Assembly: GCA_019695345.1 (NCBI GenBank)
Contig: JAIBAE010000044.1
Location: 1 to 36,838, forward strand
Source of the DNA: Bacteroidota bacterium
GTDB lineage: Bacteria > Bacteroidota > Ignavibacteria > Kapaibacteriales > NICIL-2
Length of the DNA: 36,838 bases
Direction: 5' to 3'
Translations under genes and position numbers: made by a program
The notes under the pieces: model-generated
What the model was told of the DNA's origin: nothing
The model's database searches: none
The model's input: only the letters and a program-made list of their open reading frames with translations
Shown here: positions 7,144 through 16,684 of the stretch, piece after piece
Numbering within the stretch: the stretch's first letter is position 1
Layout of the letters: every line of letters begins with the position of its first letter

Positions 7144-8718
7144 TTACCGAACAACCGTAAATGGTATAGAAACTGAATGACCGTTAATTTTTACTACACA
7201 TATATATACGCCCGAAGGTAACGTTTGTATGTTAAGGGCTTCTTTATGTGCCCCTACAGGCATTATCCTATTGCTTGATATTACATCAACTGTTGTACCT
7301 GTTATATCGCATACCGAAATTGATAGTGATCGTTCTTTCAACATCGTGAACTCCAGCATTGCCTGTTCGCTTGCTGGGTTGGGAGATATACCTTTAATAT
7401 CTATATCAGATTTTTCTTGTAATGGTTGGTCTTCTACATCTGTAGTTGTTTCTTGCGAAATATTCTCATCGCCAGTTTTGTATGGCATAAAGAATACATA
7501 ACACAGATACATTTCTTCGCTTGTTTTAAAACCCCACGACATAGTTTTAGGTGGTATGTTAGGGTTATTGGGATTGTTTTCCGTGTTATCGTAGGTTGCC
7601 TCGTAATACACTTTAGAGCCGCGTGGAATCTTCTGAAGATTTTTATAATTGTATGTTCCCTGCCAGTTGAAATCCCACGTAGGGATATTAATCAGTTTAA
7701 GAGTATCTTTTGCCGGAGTAACTGCATACAGTTTTGCATTTGCCCCAAGTTTGTGCATGTGCGGAAAAACTCCCGATACCGATACATCCTGCGTTACATT
7801 TAACGTCCCCTTAAACGTTGATACTTTGTTGGCAGGCATTACAAACGCATTATACCCACCCGTTAGCTGATCGGGTAATATAGATGCCTCCAATATTTCT
7901 CGTGTGTTGGTTTCCTTTTTAAAGAAGATATTAATGGTAGTTTGGTCTTCTTCATCGGTACTTGTTGGCGCATAATGCATCTGTATAATCAAATCACTGT
8001 TTTTATACATTTTAAGTCCGATACCGGGTGGGTACATACGTGGCATTCCGCCTGGTGCCCAACCGGGATATGTAGCAACCGGATTATCAATTCCGGGACC
8101 GCCAAATTCTTCGTAACCAACTTCAGAGTCTTGCGCATCTCTGTTTCGTGCTGCGCCGGTATTATCATTCCATAATAGTACATGATGTACAATCTTTTTG
8201 TTATCCGGGCGAACCTCAATTGCAGCAATATTTTTGTTTTCGGTTAATCCGGTTGGCACAACAAAGTTTCGGTACACATCCTGATTGTTTCCAGTTACCT
8301 TAAACTTAACAGGTATGCGTAACACTAAATCCGGTGTTCCTAACAGTGAACCTTCGGGGAAGGTAGGCAATGACGGCATTTTCGATACATCACCCTCAGG
8401 AGTTCCATTATCTATCCAAGATAGCAGGGTTTGTTTTTCATCGGCTGTAAGAGCCCTTTCATCCAAAAAATGTCCGTAGTTCTTTGCAGCTTTCCATGGC
8501 GGCATGTATCCTCGTTCAACTGTATAACGGATAGTTTGCGCCTTCTTTACAGTTTCGGAATAATTTGTTAGCGGAAACGGTGCAATCTCGCCAGTACGAT
8601 GGCACGAAACGCAATTCTTAAAAATAATTGGTGCAACATGTTCCGAATACGTCGGCGTTTGCGCAACACTATAGCACGTACACACCACCCAAAGCAAGAA
8701 ATAAACTATATATCGCAT
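7144..8718 (-). CDS. Heme c-containing copper type II monooxygenase-like T9SS protein
   Basis: A 524-residue secreted protein with a signal peptide (about 1-19). Immediately after it comes a heme c site (NCVSCH, Cys36-x-x-Cys39-His40) followed by GEIAPFPL and a RGYMPPWKA segment, typical of a fused cytochrome domain. The rest resembles the copper type II ascorbate-dependent monooxygenase (PHM-like) fold. Candidate copper ligands are His178/His179 (IVHHVLLWND), His248 (QMHY) and His320/His322 (FPHMHK), with a possible Met ligand in EEMYLC. Such enzymes hydroxylate substrates using two coppers and O2, and the heme could deliver electrons. This mechanism is inferred from the family. The C-terminus (ISPNPASEQ to TVVR) is a T9SS sorting domain. 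No clear Shine-Dalgarno site precedes the ATG. Confidence 0.85.
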   Translation of the reverse strand: MRYIVYFLLWVVCTCYSVAQTPTYSEHVAPIIFKNCVSCHRTGEIAPFPLTNYSETVKKAQTIRYTVERGYMPPWKAAKNYGHFLDERALTADEKQTLLSWIDNGTPEGDVSKMPSLPTFPEGSLLGTPDLVLRIPVKFKVTGNNQDVYRNFVVPTGLTENKNIAAIEVRPDNKKIVHHVLLWNDNTGAARNRDAQDSEVGYEEFGGPGIDNPVATYPGWAPGGMPRMYPPGIGLKMYKNSDLIIQMHYAPTSTDEEDQTTINIFFKKETNTREILEASILPDQLTGGYNAFVMPANKVSTFKGTLNVTQDVSVSGVFPHMHKLGANAKLYAVTPAKDTLKLINIPTWDFNWQGTYNYKNLQKIPRGSKVYYEATYDNTENNPNNPNIPPKTMSWGFKTSEEMYLCYVFFMPYKTGDENISQETTTDVEDQPLQEKSDIDIKGISPNPASEQAMLEFTMLKERSLSISVCDITGTTVDVISSNRIMPVGAHKEALNIQTLPSGVYICVVKINGHSVSIPFTVVR

Positions 8719-8831
8719 AACAGAAAATAATCATGAAACAAGAATTACAAGGTACCATTAGTGGCAATCTACTTATAAATAGTTTAATGTACCAGAAGAC
8801 CTTCATTTTTTTCTGTTTATAGATTCAATAT

Positions 8832-9189
8832 ATGCTATCGCCAGACCGCACCACACCTTGTGGCAATGTAGGGCGCTTGTGTTTGCGGGAGAGAGTACCG
8901 CGTGCAGTTTATATCAACACAAGAGAAAACAAAAGGGGGGCGCATAAGTACTATGTGTAATACATAATCTATACCTGTTACAACACAAGGCATCGCTCTG
9001 CTACGAGGGAAACATAAAGCACCATTTTACATTCTTAGAAACTCTGTGATATTTTCTCTGTGTCTCTAATTCTCCGTGTTTGTTTTCAGCAGCACTGTAA
9101 CGATATGGATTGTTTATTGCAAAAGGTTCTTTCACGCAAGGCAAGGTATGCGTGTACAACAATGTTTGGCGCGGCATTGCGTTAGCAGA
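8832..9189. repeat. Family A element with inverted terminal repeats (A4/A5), 358 bp
   Basis: The left end (8832-8860, starting TGCTATCGCC then GACCGCACCACACC, with GCGGGAGAGA at 8885-8894) and the right end (9155-9189, ending GCGTTAGCA) are inverted copies of one another at about 20 of 28 positions. The inner 260 nt contain no ORF. The right end begins 6 nt downstream of the stop codon of the giant SBBP/PKD gene when read on its strand. Confidence 0.6.
9038..9082 (+). repeat. CTCTGTGT-type low-complexity dispersed element
   Basis: AAACTCTGTGATATTTTCTC followed by TGTGTCTCTAATTCTCCGTG is a degenerate array of the CTCTGTG word. Similar segments are common as dispersed intergenic repeats in many bacterial genomes. 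That is general recollection, not a search result. It lies inside the A4/A5 element. Confidence 0.4.
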
Positions 9190-9194
9190 TTCAA

Positions 9195-12100
9195 TTACTC
9201 TTTAACTAACCGTAATGTAGTTTCCTGAAAACCGGTTTTAAGAACTAATGTATATACACCTGCGGCAATGCCATCCAATGATAACGGATACTTAGCATCG
9301 GGCGGTGTAAAGGTGAGTTCCCACGTGCGCACCTCGCGCGATAGTTCATCTAACAAGGTAGCTTTTATCCCTGTTTGTTCCAAAGTATGTACATGAAGCG
9401 TAGTGGTTTCTCCGGCCGGATTTGGTGCAACATCGGCCGTGAGTTTATCAAGAATCATAACGTTACGCAATGGCAGTACGCATGATTCGATAGTTATCTC
9501 GCTTGAGTCGGTTGCTATGGTTGGGCAGTACGTTGGGTCAACCACGGAGTTTTGTATTGTAACCGATGACTTATGCGACGGTGATACCAATGTATGACCT
9601 TGGATTCGGGCAATTTCGCGCGATGTATTGGTTAACTGAATACGCGAGAGTTTTACCCGCATGAATCGTTTATCTGCATTAATGTTGTGTTCTGTACTAT
9701 CGGTTGGGCTAAAGATATCGGCGTTGCATACAACATCAAGTTGAACATCGGTAACTATGGGAGTTTGCGAGTTTGCATATACCACAATAACCGTATCTGT
9801 GCCAGTTGCTGTCCGTGCTGAAGAAACAGAAAATGCAACGGGAATTCTTGGTTTTACGTTTATAATATAATCGGCTGTGTTTACACACCCTGCGGAATCG
9901 GTCACCGTAACGGTGTAGAGTGATGTTTTATCTACAATGGCAGTTACAGTTGGCGATGTTGTTGTGTTTAAACCAAGCGGTGGTTGCCAAACAGCTGAAG
10001 CCATTTGCGGAGACTGCACCGTAAACGTTGCCGACTCGTTAGGGCACACCAACGCCTGTTGCGGAAGAATAAGTTGTGGTAAATCGCGCATTGCAACAGT
10101 AACTGTTTTTGTACTTATGCAACCATTGTTCATTGCAACTACAGTAAAGTCTGTTTGCTGTTGTAATGCTGTTGTAGTAACCATGCTACCATACGGATGT
10201 ACCAGCAACTCATCGGGCTGCGAGTTACGTAGCCACCTATATGTAATGGTAGGTTCGTTGCTTTGCACTACAAGTTGCGCAACGCTACCTAAGCAAATAG
10301 TTGTATCGGGCATAACTGTAAATTGTGGTAACGGGCGTACTGTTAACTGCACCGTATCTTCTCCAATGCATGCACCGCGCATCCCGCGTACAATATACGT
10401 TTGCGTATTATTTCCCTGCACTGTGTATTCTTTTGTTGAGGGGTTGTATATTCCATTGTTAGGATACCAACTAAATGTAGTATTTGTATCATACTCTCCT
10501 ACTACTTGTAAAACAGTCATATCACCATAACAAACCGATGCATCATTTCCTGCTTGTACCGTAAGCGCGTTATCAATGTGTATAGTAACACTATCGGTTG
10601 CTGTACAACCATATTCATTTGCTGCAACTACCGAATACGTTGATGTAGTTGTTGTACGTAAGTATGCTACTTCACCTGTTGACACTTCAAAGTTTTGCGC
10701 AGGATACCATGTATAGGTTTCATTCGGTTTGGGATGTTGAACTTTTACGCATACTCTTTCGCCCTGACATACGGTGGTATCGCCAATGGCCGTTACCGTT
10801 GGCAACTCCCGCACATACACCGTTACATGTTGTGTATCTGCGCAAACACCACTTGTTGCATATACTGTATAGGTTGTTGTTTTTGTTGGCGTACACATCG
10901 GTACTGGCGAATTAGCCGAAGAGAGTCCTGTTTCCGGTACCCAACGATACTGCATTCCACCTCGTGCCCAAAGTTGTACACTTCCTCCGGTGCAAATACC
11001 GGTATCAGCTGGTACAGAAACGGAAAGTGTATTCTGCACGGCAACAAAAATACTGTCTGTTGTTGTACATCCTTTAGGCGTTACCGCTGTTAGTTTGTAC
11101 CAGGTACTCCGTTGTGGAGATACTGTTGTTTGCAATGTTGTTAACGACGAAATAGCAACAGCAGGCGACCACAAGAAAATTATACCTGAAGTATCCGATA
11201 TTGAAAGTGCAGGTGTTAAACGAGCAGAACCATTTTTACAAATGGTTGGTGAGGGTGGCATAGTAATCTTCGGTTTCGGAATTACATTCACGGTAACCTT
11301 GGCTGTATCAAAGCAGAACCCATCGGAAACAAGTGCTCGGTACGTTGTTGTTTTTGTTGGCGATGCCGTAACTGTTATACCGGAAACAGAATTCAACCCG
11401 GTTGATGGCATCCAGTTTACGTACCTTCCACCTATTGCCCGTAACTGCACCGATTGCCCTTCGCAAATGGTGGTATCTTTTTCTGCCTTTGCAATTAAAT
11501 CCTGAACATATACTGTTACAGAGTCCATGCTCTCGCAACCAAAGGCATCAACACCACGCACATAATAACGCGTTGTTTGTGTTGGGGCAATCCAAGGGTT
11601 GGGAATAGTTGAGTCGCTTACACTTTTACCCGGCGACCAACGGTATTGCTGTACACCAAATGCCCATAATTGCGTTCGGTTACTTTTCAAACAGACACTT
11701 ATATCTTGTCCGGCATCAACAACCGACCCCTCGTTAATAACAATACTACGTTTAATAACTATAGTATCGGGTTCAGGATACCACAGTGTTGCCGTTAACG
11801 AATACGTACCAGCTCGAGGATACACATGTGTTATAGGTGATTGATTTACTGCTCTGGTGCCATCTCCAAAATCCCATACTACATTAAGCGGCGCACATGG
11901 CACATCAATTCGTAATGTAGCCTCTTTGGAACATGGCTTAACCGAATAGCTAAACGTCAGACCTTCTGCGGCAGAAAATAACGCAAGCGCACCTTGGTCT
12001 TCACCTCCGTTTTTCTTTAGAGGTTGGTAAGAGTCTGCCGATGATGGGAAATCTGTTGAGTGTGTGGTAATGCCAAATATTACTCTCAGTAAGCACTCTT

Positions 12101-13436
12101 GCTCAAACAATAAAACCTTTGCAGCACTGTAATCATGCGATGAGCCGCCAATGTACGTTCCATATCGCAGATTACTTCCAATGGAATCCAACGACATCAT
12201 CATTCCATCCATCGAGCCACGAAGCGATGTTTGATACGCATTTGGCGAAAGCGGCACACTGCCACTTGTATATCCGGCTACATACACACTGCTGTTAGAC
12301 CTTGCTATAATAGAGGTTGGGGTTATAAATGTACCAATCATTGTTGCGTAGAGTATTTGAGTTAACCCGCTATCAACCGAGGCAACCCAACCGCCACCAC
12401 GCTGGTTATACTGTAAAACCGATGTATAAGGGAAATTAGTTGACGTTGCCTGAGCCCTGCCTGCTAAACAAACACGCTGTGCGTGCGCATCGTAGTTTAC
12501 TGTTATACCTGTATCTAAACCGGAACTGCCAAACACGAAGAATCTGCGCGGAGTGGGTACCGCGCCATCGTCGGTAACCATTACAAAACAGTCATTGGCG
12601 TCGGGTGTTTTTCCGTAACGTAAAGGAAGATTCCCCGAAGCAGTACTACCTACACAATACAACTTACCATTAGCATATGCAATATCACCGGAACGTTCGT
12701 TTTGGGAACCACCTAAAAAAGTAGAATACACTATCGTTCCGTTAGAATCTAATTTTGTAAGGACTAAATCCATACCGCCCGCGGCAGCGCTTTGGTAGGC
12801 ATTGGTAGTAATGGTATACCTGTTGGATGCCGTGTGCGCATACACAAACGCATCACCGTTTGGGCTAATTGCCAGCTGCGCACCCTTCGATGCCGATTGC
12901 GTTTGTTGCGTTATTGGCGCACCATTACCCAAAATACGTGAGTACAATAACCTCGAACCATCCGAGCTCAGTTTCAAACAGAAATAGTTAACGGTGTTGT
13001 TTACAAGATAGGTATTATCTGCGGCGTTAGTGGTTGGGAAATTAGCCGATAATGTATATCCCGAAACAAACACTTCGCCTTGAGCATTTACGGAAATAGA
13101 ACCGCCGCCTTCATTGTTCGCTCCGCCAATGTAGGTAGCCCAAATCAATCGGGTCATGGTTGGATCCATCTTAAACACCATCACATCATACTGCCCAGCA
13201 TTGGTTGTTCGGTAAGCACCCGCAGTTGCTGGAATATCCGTACACAAACCCGTACCATAAATAAAACCTTTCGAGTCCACGGCAACGTGCAACAAGTAAC
13301 TGTCGTTACGTTGGTTACCAAAAAAGGTACCCTTGCTATACGTTATATCATCATATGGAACCTGTTGAGGATATGCAGTATGCAGAAAACAACAAATGGT
13401 ACTAAGGAACAGAGCAGCACGAACAGAATAATACAT
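9195..13436 (-). CDS. Giant secreted SBBP beta-propeller/PKD multidomain protein with T9SS sorting domain
   Basis: A 1413-residue surface protein. A signal peptide covers about residues 1-23. Residues about 35-490 contain SBBP-type propeller repeats, seen as ATYIGGANNEGG, YSTFLGGSQNERSG and YGTYIGGSSHDY, each followed by a GxVYVAGYT-like strand. A PKD domain with WDFGDGT lies at about residue 520. From about 585 to 1215 there are seven or eight 75-90-residue beta-sandwich repeats, each beginning with a DTTIC/DASVC strand (for example KDTTICEGQSVQLRAIGG), then a W-x-P core and a T-T-TY strand; these resemble gliding-motility-associated Ig-like repeats. The C-terminal 85 residues (VAPNPAGET to LRLVKE) are a T9SS sorting domain. 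It probably serves adhesion or surface layering, with no enzyme signature seen. It stands alone. Confidence 0.85.
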   Translation of the reverse strand: MYYSVRAALFLSTICCFLHTAYPQQVPYDDITYSKGTFFGNQRNDSYLLHVAVDSKGFIYGTGLCTDIPATAGAYRTTNAGQYDVMVFKMDPTMTRLIWATYIGGANNEGGGSISVNAQGEVFVSGYTLSANFPTTNAADNTYLVNNTVNYFCLKLSSDGSRLLYSRILGNGAPITQQTQSASKGAQLAISPNGDAFVYAHTASNRYTITTNAYQSAAAGGMDLVLTKLDSNGTIVYSTFLGGSQNERSGDIAYANGKLYCVGSTASGNLPLRYGKTPDANDCFVMVTDDGAVPTPRRFFVFGSSGLDTGITVNYDAHAQRVCLAGRAQATSTNFPYTSVLQYNQRGGGWVASVDSGLTQILYATMIGTFITPTSIIARSNSSVYVAGYTSGSVPLSPNAYQTSLRGSMDGMMMSLDSIGSNLRYGTYIGGSSHDYSAAKVLLFEQECLLRVIFGITTHSTDFPSSADSYQPLKKNGGEDQGALALFSAAEGLTFSYSVKPCSKEATLRIDVPCAPLNVVWDFGDGTRAVNQSPITHVYPRAGTYSLTATLWYPEPDTIVIKRSIVINEGSVVDAGQDISVCLKSNRTQLWAFGVQQYRWSPGKSVSDSTIPNPWIAPTQTTRYYVRGVDAFGCESMDSVTVYVQDLIAKAEKDTTICEGQSVQLRAIGGRYVNWMPSTGLNSVSGITVTASPTKTTTYRALVSDGFCFDTAKVTVNVIPKPKITMPPSPTICKNGSARLTPALSISDTSGIIFLWSPAVAISSLTTLQTTVSPQRSTWYKLTAVTPKGCTTTDSIFVAVQNTLSVSVPADTGICTGGSVQLWARGGMQYRWVPETGLSSANSPVPMCTPTKTTTYTVYATSGVCADTQHVTVYVRELPTVTAIGDTTVCQGERVCVKVQHPKPNETYTWYPAQNFEVSTGEVAYLRTTTTSTYSVVAANEYGCTATDSVTIHIDNALTVQAGNDASVCYGDMTVLQVVGEYDTNTTFSWYPNNGIYNPSTKEYTVQGNNTQTYIVRGMRGACIGEDTVQLTVRPLPQFTVMPDTTICLGSVAQLVVQSNEPTITYRWLRNSQPDELLVHPYGSMVTTTALQQQTDFTVVAMNNGCISTKTVTVAMRDLPQLILPQQALVCPNESATFTVQSPQMASAVWQPPLGLNTTTSPTVTAIVDKTSLYTVTVTDSAGCVNTADYIINVKPRIPVAFSVSSARTATGTDTVIVVYANSQTPIVTDVQLDVVCNADIFSPTDSTEHNINADKRFMRVKLSRIQLTNTSREIARIQGHTLVSPSHKSSVTIQNSVVDPTYCPTIATDSSEITIESCVLPLRNVMILDKLTADVAPNPAGETTTLHVHTLEQTGIKATLLDELSREVRTWELTFTPPDAKYPLSLDGIAAGVYTLVLKTGFQETTLRLVKE

Positions 13437-13589
13437 AACAACGTCTCCCGTGTTGTAATGATGTAGTTTTCATCCTGTTGAATTATACAAAGGTATGATA
13501 AAATCGGTACCAATTACCCCGCTTCCCGGCAGAGATAAAAAGGATAGTACAAGTATCGCGCCATTTTTCTTTTCGGTGTGGATTTTTGT

Positions 13590-13751
13590 TTGCTACCGCA
13601 ATCCGCACCGTGCCTTGCAGTAACTTATAGCATTTGTTTATGCGGGAGAGAACGAGAGTGCAACTAAAAGCGTTTATCGTAATTAGAGTTTATTTCCCGC
13701 ATAGTGTGGTTGTAGTAAACACAACGGTTTGGTGCGGTCGTGCGATAGCAA
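13590..13751. repeat. Complete family A inverted-repeat element (A6/A7), 162 bp
   Basis: Outer inverted ends: TTGCTACCGCAATCCGCACC at 13590 pairs imperfectly with GGTTTGGTGCGG at 13726 followed by GCGATAGCAA at its end. An inner inverted pair is ATGCGGGA (13640-13647) and TCCCGCAT (13695-13702). No ORF lies within. Size, palindromic layout and dispersal make it look like a miniature inverted-repeat element or a BIME-like unit. This copy is the best template for the family. Confidence 0.68.
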
Positions 13752-13752
13752 A

Positions 13753-13786
13753 TAAAAAAGGTCTGATATTTCTACCAGACCTTTTG
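13753..13786 (-). terminator. Rho-independent terminator of dnaK
   Basis: The stem AAAAGGTCTG/CAGACCTTTT (13776-13785 and 13756-13765) with a 10-nt loop is followed on the minus strand by further T residues (TTTTTTATTTG in total). It lies about 20 nt beyond the dnaK stop codon. Confidence 0.85.
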
Positions 13787-13806
13787 TGCTTTTTACCAAC
13801 TGAGTT

Positions 13807-15720
13807 TTACTTCTCATCAACCACGGTGTAGTCGGCATCTTCTACTGTTTTGCCGTCGCCTGTGTTTGTATTTGTTTGTTGCTGGCTTGCTCCGCCGTTA
13901 TCTTGTGGCGGTGGTGTTGCACCTGCTTGCTGATACATACGGGTTGATACATCACTCCATATTTGATTTAAGGTATCCATTGCCGCACGTACATCAGCAG
14001 GATTATTTTTCACAGCATCTGCTAAACGCTCTTTTGCTTCGGTAATTTTTTGTTTGTCGTCATCGCTCATCTTATCACCAAGTTCTGTTAACTGTTTCTC
14101 GGTGCTGTGTACAAGCTGGTCTGCCTGGTTGTTGAGTTCGATTTCTTCTTTACGTTTTTTGTCTTCTGCCGCGTGGTCTTGCGCATCGCGTTTCATTTTT
14201 TCAACTTCATCTTTCGAGAGTCCGCTGGATGATGTAATACGGATGTTTTGCTCTTTACCACTTGCACGGTCTTTTGCATGAACGCTAAGAATACCATTTG
14301 CATCAATATCAAACGTAACTTCAATTTGCGGTACACCGCGCGGTGCCGGTGGAATTCCATCTAAGTGGAAACGACCCAGCGAGCGGTTATCGCGTGCCAT
14401 TGGGCGTTCGCCTTGCAGAATGTGTACTTCCACACTTGGCTGGCTGTCGCTTGCTGTGGAGTATGTTTCTGTCTTCTTTGTTGGAATGGTTGTGTTTGCC
14501 GGAATCATCGTTGTCATAACACCACCAAGTGTTTCAATACCTAGCGAAAGTGGGGTTACATCTAAAAGTAACACGTCGGTTACTTCGCCTGTTAACACCG
14601 CACCTTGGATAGCTGCACCAATTGCAACAACTTCATCGGGGTTAACACCTTTGCTTGGCTCTTTACCAAAGAAGTTCTTTACCAGTTCCTGAATTTTTGG
14701 AATACGAGTAGAACCACCAACTAATATAATCTCATCAATTTGCGATGGAGTCATCTTTGCATCTTTTAATGCTTGCTCGCACGGACGTAATGACTTCTCA
14801 AATAAATCAGCACATAACGATTCGAACTTAGCGCGTGTGATATTTACGTTTAAGTGTTTCGGACCATCCTGTGTTGCGGTAATGAATGGTAAGTTTACAT
14901 CGGTCTGCAACATTTGTGATAATTCAATCTTTGCTTTTTCTGCTGCTTCGCGTAAACGTTGTAATGCCATTGCATCGCTGCGTAAATCAATGCCTTCTTG
15001 TTTTTTGAATTCATCGGCTAAGAAATCAATAATGCGTTGGTCAAAATTATCGCCGCCAAGGTGAGTATCACCGTTTGTGGATTTCACTTCAAACACGCCG
15101 TCGCCAAGTTCCAACACCGAGATATCAAAAGTACCACCACCAAGGTCGTACACGGCAACAATCGAGTTCTTATCTTTTTTATCTAAACCATACGCAAGCG
15201 CTGCGGCAGTTGGCTCGTTAACAATACGGCGAACGTTTAATCCTGCAATCTCGCCTGCATCTTTTGTTGCCTGACGTTGTGCATCGTTAAAATATGCCGG
15301 AACCGTAATAACTGCATCGGTTACTTTTTGGCCAAGATAATCTTCTGCTGTTTTCTTCATTTTTTGCAAAACCATAGCGCTGATTTCCGGTGGCGAATAC
15401 AAACGTCCGTCAATATCAACGCGTGCAGAGTTACCGTCGCCACCTTTAACAGCGTACGGAACCATTCCTGCTTCTTCGCTTACTTCATTCATGCGTCGTC
15501 CCATAAAACGCTTTACCGAATACACTGTATTCTTTGGATTGGTTACTGCCTGGCGTTTAGCAGATTGCCCAACCAAACGCTCACCATTTTTAGCAAAACC
15601 AATAACCGAAGGGGTTGTGCGCCCGCCTTCGCTGTTTGCTATAACTACCGGCTGACTGCCTTCCATAACGGCAACGCACGAGTTGGTAGTTCCAAGGTCA
15701 ATACCTATTACTTTACCCAT
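13807..15720 (-). CDS. dnaK: Molecular chaperone DnaK (Hsp70)
   Basis: A 637-residue Hsp70, full length. The nucleotide-binding domain (residues 1 to about 385) has [13 protein letters not shown] at residues 5-17, the phosphate-2 motif [15 protein letters not shown], and the adenosine motif [10 protein letters not shown]. The conserved linker [15 protein letters not shown] connects to the substrate-binding domain. The lid is charged and helical, and the extreme C-terminus is Q/G-rich with [11 protein letters not shown], a normal bacterial end. It folds nascent and stress-denatured proteins with DnaJ and GrpE, neither of which is encoded here. AAAGGA lies 7 nt upstream of the ATG. It is monocistronic with its own terminator. 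Confidence 0.98.
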   Translation of the reverse strand: MGKVIGIDLGTTNSCVAVMEGSQPVVIANSEGGRTTPSVIGFAKNGERLVGQSAKRQAVTNPKNTVYSVKRFMGRRMNEVSEEAGMVPYAVKGGDGNSARVDIDGRLYSPPEISAMVLQKMKKTAEDYLGQKVTDAVITVPAYFNDAQRQATKDAGEIAGLNVRRIVNEPTAAALAYGLDKKDKNSIVAVYDLGGGTFDISVLELGDGVFEVKSTNGDTHLGGDNFDQRIIDFLADEFKKQEGIDLRSDAMALQRLREAAEKAKIELSQMLQTDVNLPFITATQDGPKHLNVNITRAKFESLCADLFEKSLRPCEQALKDAKMTPSQIDEIILVGGSTRIPKIQELVKNFFGKEPSKGVNPDEVVAIGAAIQGAVLTGEVTDVLLLDVTPLSLGIETLGGVMTTMIPANTTIPTKKTETYSTASDSQPSVEVHILQGERPMARDNRSLGRFHLDGIPPAPRGVPQIEVTFDIDANGILSVHAKDRASGKEQNIRITSSSGLSKDEVEKMKRDAQDHAAEDKKRKEEIELNNQADQLVHSTEKQLTELGDKMSDDDKQKITEAKERLADAVKNNPADVRAAMDTLNQIWSDVSTRMYQQAGATPPPQDNGGASQQQTNTNTGDGKTVEDADYTVVDEK

Positions 15721-15769
15721 TGTAGAATCCTTTAAAAGTTAAAAATGTTTATTATCAAAGTTGTCCATA

Positions 15770-15850
15770 CACTATATAACAACATCATGCCAACACGTTA
15801 AAGACTCCACGTGTACGCCACACTGACGCAAAAAGTCTGACAAAAGGATT
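15770..15850 (-). promoter_or_regulatory. Candidate dnaK promoter region
   Basis: On the minus strand, TTAACG and TATATA are separated by 17 nt, which could be a housekeeping promoter. Overlapping it, TTGGCATGATG then TTGTTA resembles a sigma-54 -24/-12 element but is one base short in spacing. Upstream are two GTCAG words (TGTCAG and CGTCAG) that could be an activator site. No CIRCE operator is visible. Assignment is tentative. Confidence 0.25.
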
Positions 15851-15888
15851 TTCATGGCGCGTTTTGGTAATAGAATGTGACATTTATG

Positions 15889-15981
15889 TTCGCAGCTCTG
15901 TACGGCATAAAACAACAGAACCCGCAATTATGCATTGCAGGTTCTCACGTTTCAAACAGCACTTACCGCTGATTAGATTAC
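15889..15981 (-). repeat. Family C direct repeat, copy 1, with terminator
   Basis: 93 bp nearly identical (about 8 differences) to 16592-16684. It starts GTTCGCAGCTC and ends next to the stop codon of the downstream gene. It encloses the terminator hairpin at 15917-15945. Confidence 0.9.
15904..15945 (-). terminator. Terminator of the small lipoprotein gene
   Basis: Hairpin: AGAACC and GGTTCT plus GCAAT and ATTGC arms with a C/A mismatch and a 5-nt loop. On the minus strand it is followed by GTTGTTTTATG, a moderate U-tract. It lies about 37 nt past the stop codon. Confidence 0.7.
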
Positions 15982-16434
15982 TTAATTACATTGGATAGTT
16001 GCAGTAAGAGTTTTTGTAACAGATGGGTCGGCAACTTTCATCAACGGTACATTGGTACACACAACTTTCACTTTACCACCAACCAACGTTACTGTTGCAG
16101 AGCCTCCTGTAGCAGCAAACGATTCTGTATTAACAACAACAGCAAAAGCTATCTGCCCGGCACCGGAACCATCAACATTGTACGTACCGGCAGTTGGCAT
16201 CGCTGTAGTTGGAAATGCAACACTGCAACTTGAGCCGGTACCACCCAAATCACCAGCATTCATAACATATCCACCGCCCACGCTGTTACAAGTAACGATT
16301 ACATTACTAAAACTTGTTCCACTAACTGTAAAGGAGTTCGTGACAGTATTATTATCGGTAGACGAGTCTGAGCTACAAGAAAACATTCCGATAGCAGAAA
16401 CAATCAACACAAGCATTAGCAGAATTCTTTTCAT
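15982..16434 (-). CDS. Small putative lipoprotein of unknown function
   Basis: A 150-residue protein I do not recognise. It has a lipoprotein signal: positively charged start (MKR), hydrophobic core and GMFSC with Cys20 as the predicted lipidation site. A short Ser/Asp/Asn-rich linker follows. The rest is Gly/Ser/Thr/Val-rich beta-structure with three other Cys residues, consistent with a small beta-sandwich (NSFTVSGTSFSNV, AGTYNVDGSGAGQIAFAV, SATVTLVGGKVKVVCTNV). It would be anchored in the outer or inner membrane and face the periplasm or surface. Its 3' region is a near-duplicate of that of the neighbouring lipoprotein gene. Confidence 0.75.
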   Translation of the reverse strand: MKRILLMLVLIVSAIGMFSCSSDSSTDNNTVTNSFTVSGTSFSNVIVTCNSVGGGYVMNAGDLGGTGSSCSVAFPTTAMPTAGTYNVDGSGAGQIAFAVVVNTESFAATGGSATVTLVGGKVKVVCTNVPLMKVADPSVTKTLTATIQCN

Positions 16435-16591
16435 AATTCAGTCCTGTATAGTAACAAAAATCCGTACTGAACTACATGTACGGGTAAACTTTATGTAGAA
16501 TAATTATGTACTGCATCACTTAGTATCAAAAATATTCCTTACCTGCCACACATAAAATTCCCAATTCCCAGATTGTGATATATGTATATGG

Positions 16592-16684
16592 GTTCGCAGC
16601 TCCGTGCGGCATAAAACAACAGAACCCGCAATTATGCATTGCAGGTTCTCACGTTTCAAACAGCGTTTACCGCGGATAGGATTA
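16592..16684 (-). repeat. Family C direct repeat, copy 2, with terminator
   Basis: Second copy of the 93-bp repeat at 15889-15981. It ends inside the stop codon of the LamG-like lipoprotein gene. Confidence 0.9.
16608..16649 (-). terminator. Terminator of the LamG-like lipoprotein gene
   Basis: The same hairpin as at 15917-15945 lies at 16621-16649 and is followed on the minus strand by GTTGTTTTATG. Confidence 0.7.

Larger units (their letters stand above)
8719..9194. other. Gene-free interval containing a composite repeat element
   Basis: This 476-nt gap contains no ORF with recognisable features. Most of it is a family A element with inverted ends, described separately, and a CTCTGTGTCTCT-like segment at 9038-9082. 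Sequence at 8719-8831 is A+T-rich and may hold the promoter of the copper monooxygenase operon. Confidence 0.5.
13437..13806. other. Intergenic region between dnaK and the giant SBBP gene
   Basis: No gene seen in these 370 nt. 13437-13589 should contain the promoter of the giant gene (minus strand). 13590-13751 is a complete family A element, and 13753-13786 is the dnaK terminator. Confidence 0.5.

Noticed and set aside
9937..10530. A 197-codon open frame opposite the giant SBBP/PKD gene
   Set aside because: It is antisense to a clearly coding region and its composition mirrors that gene's repeats; no family features.
13080..13466. A 128-codon open frame opposite the start of the giant gene
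   Set aside because: Overlaps a signal-peptide-bearing CDS on the other strand and lacks any protein-like pattern.
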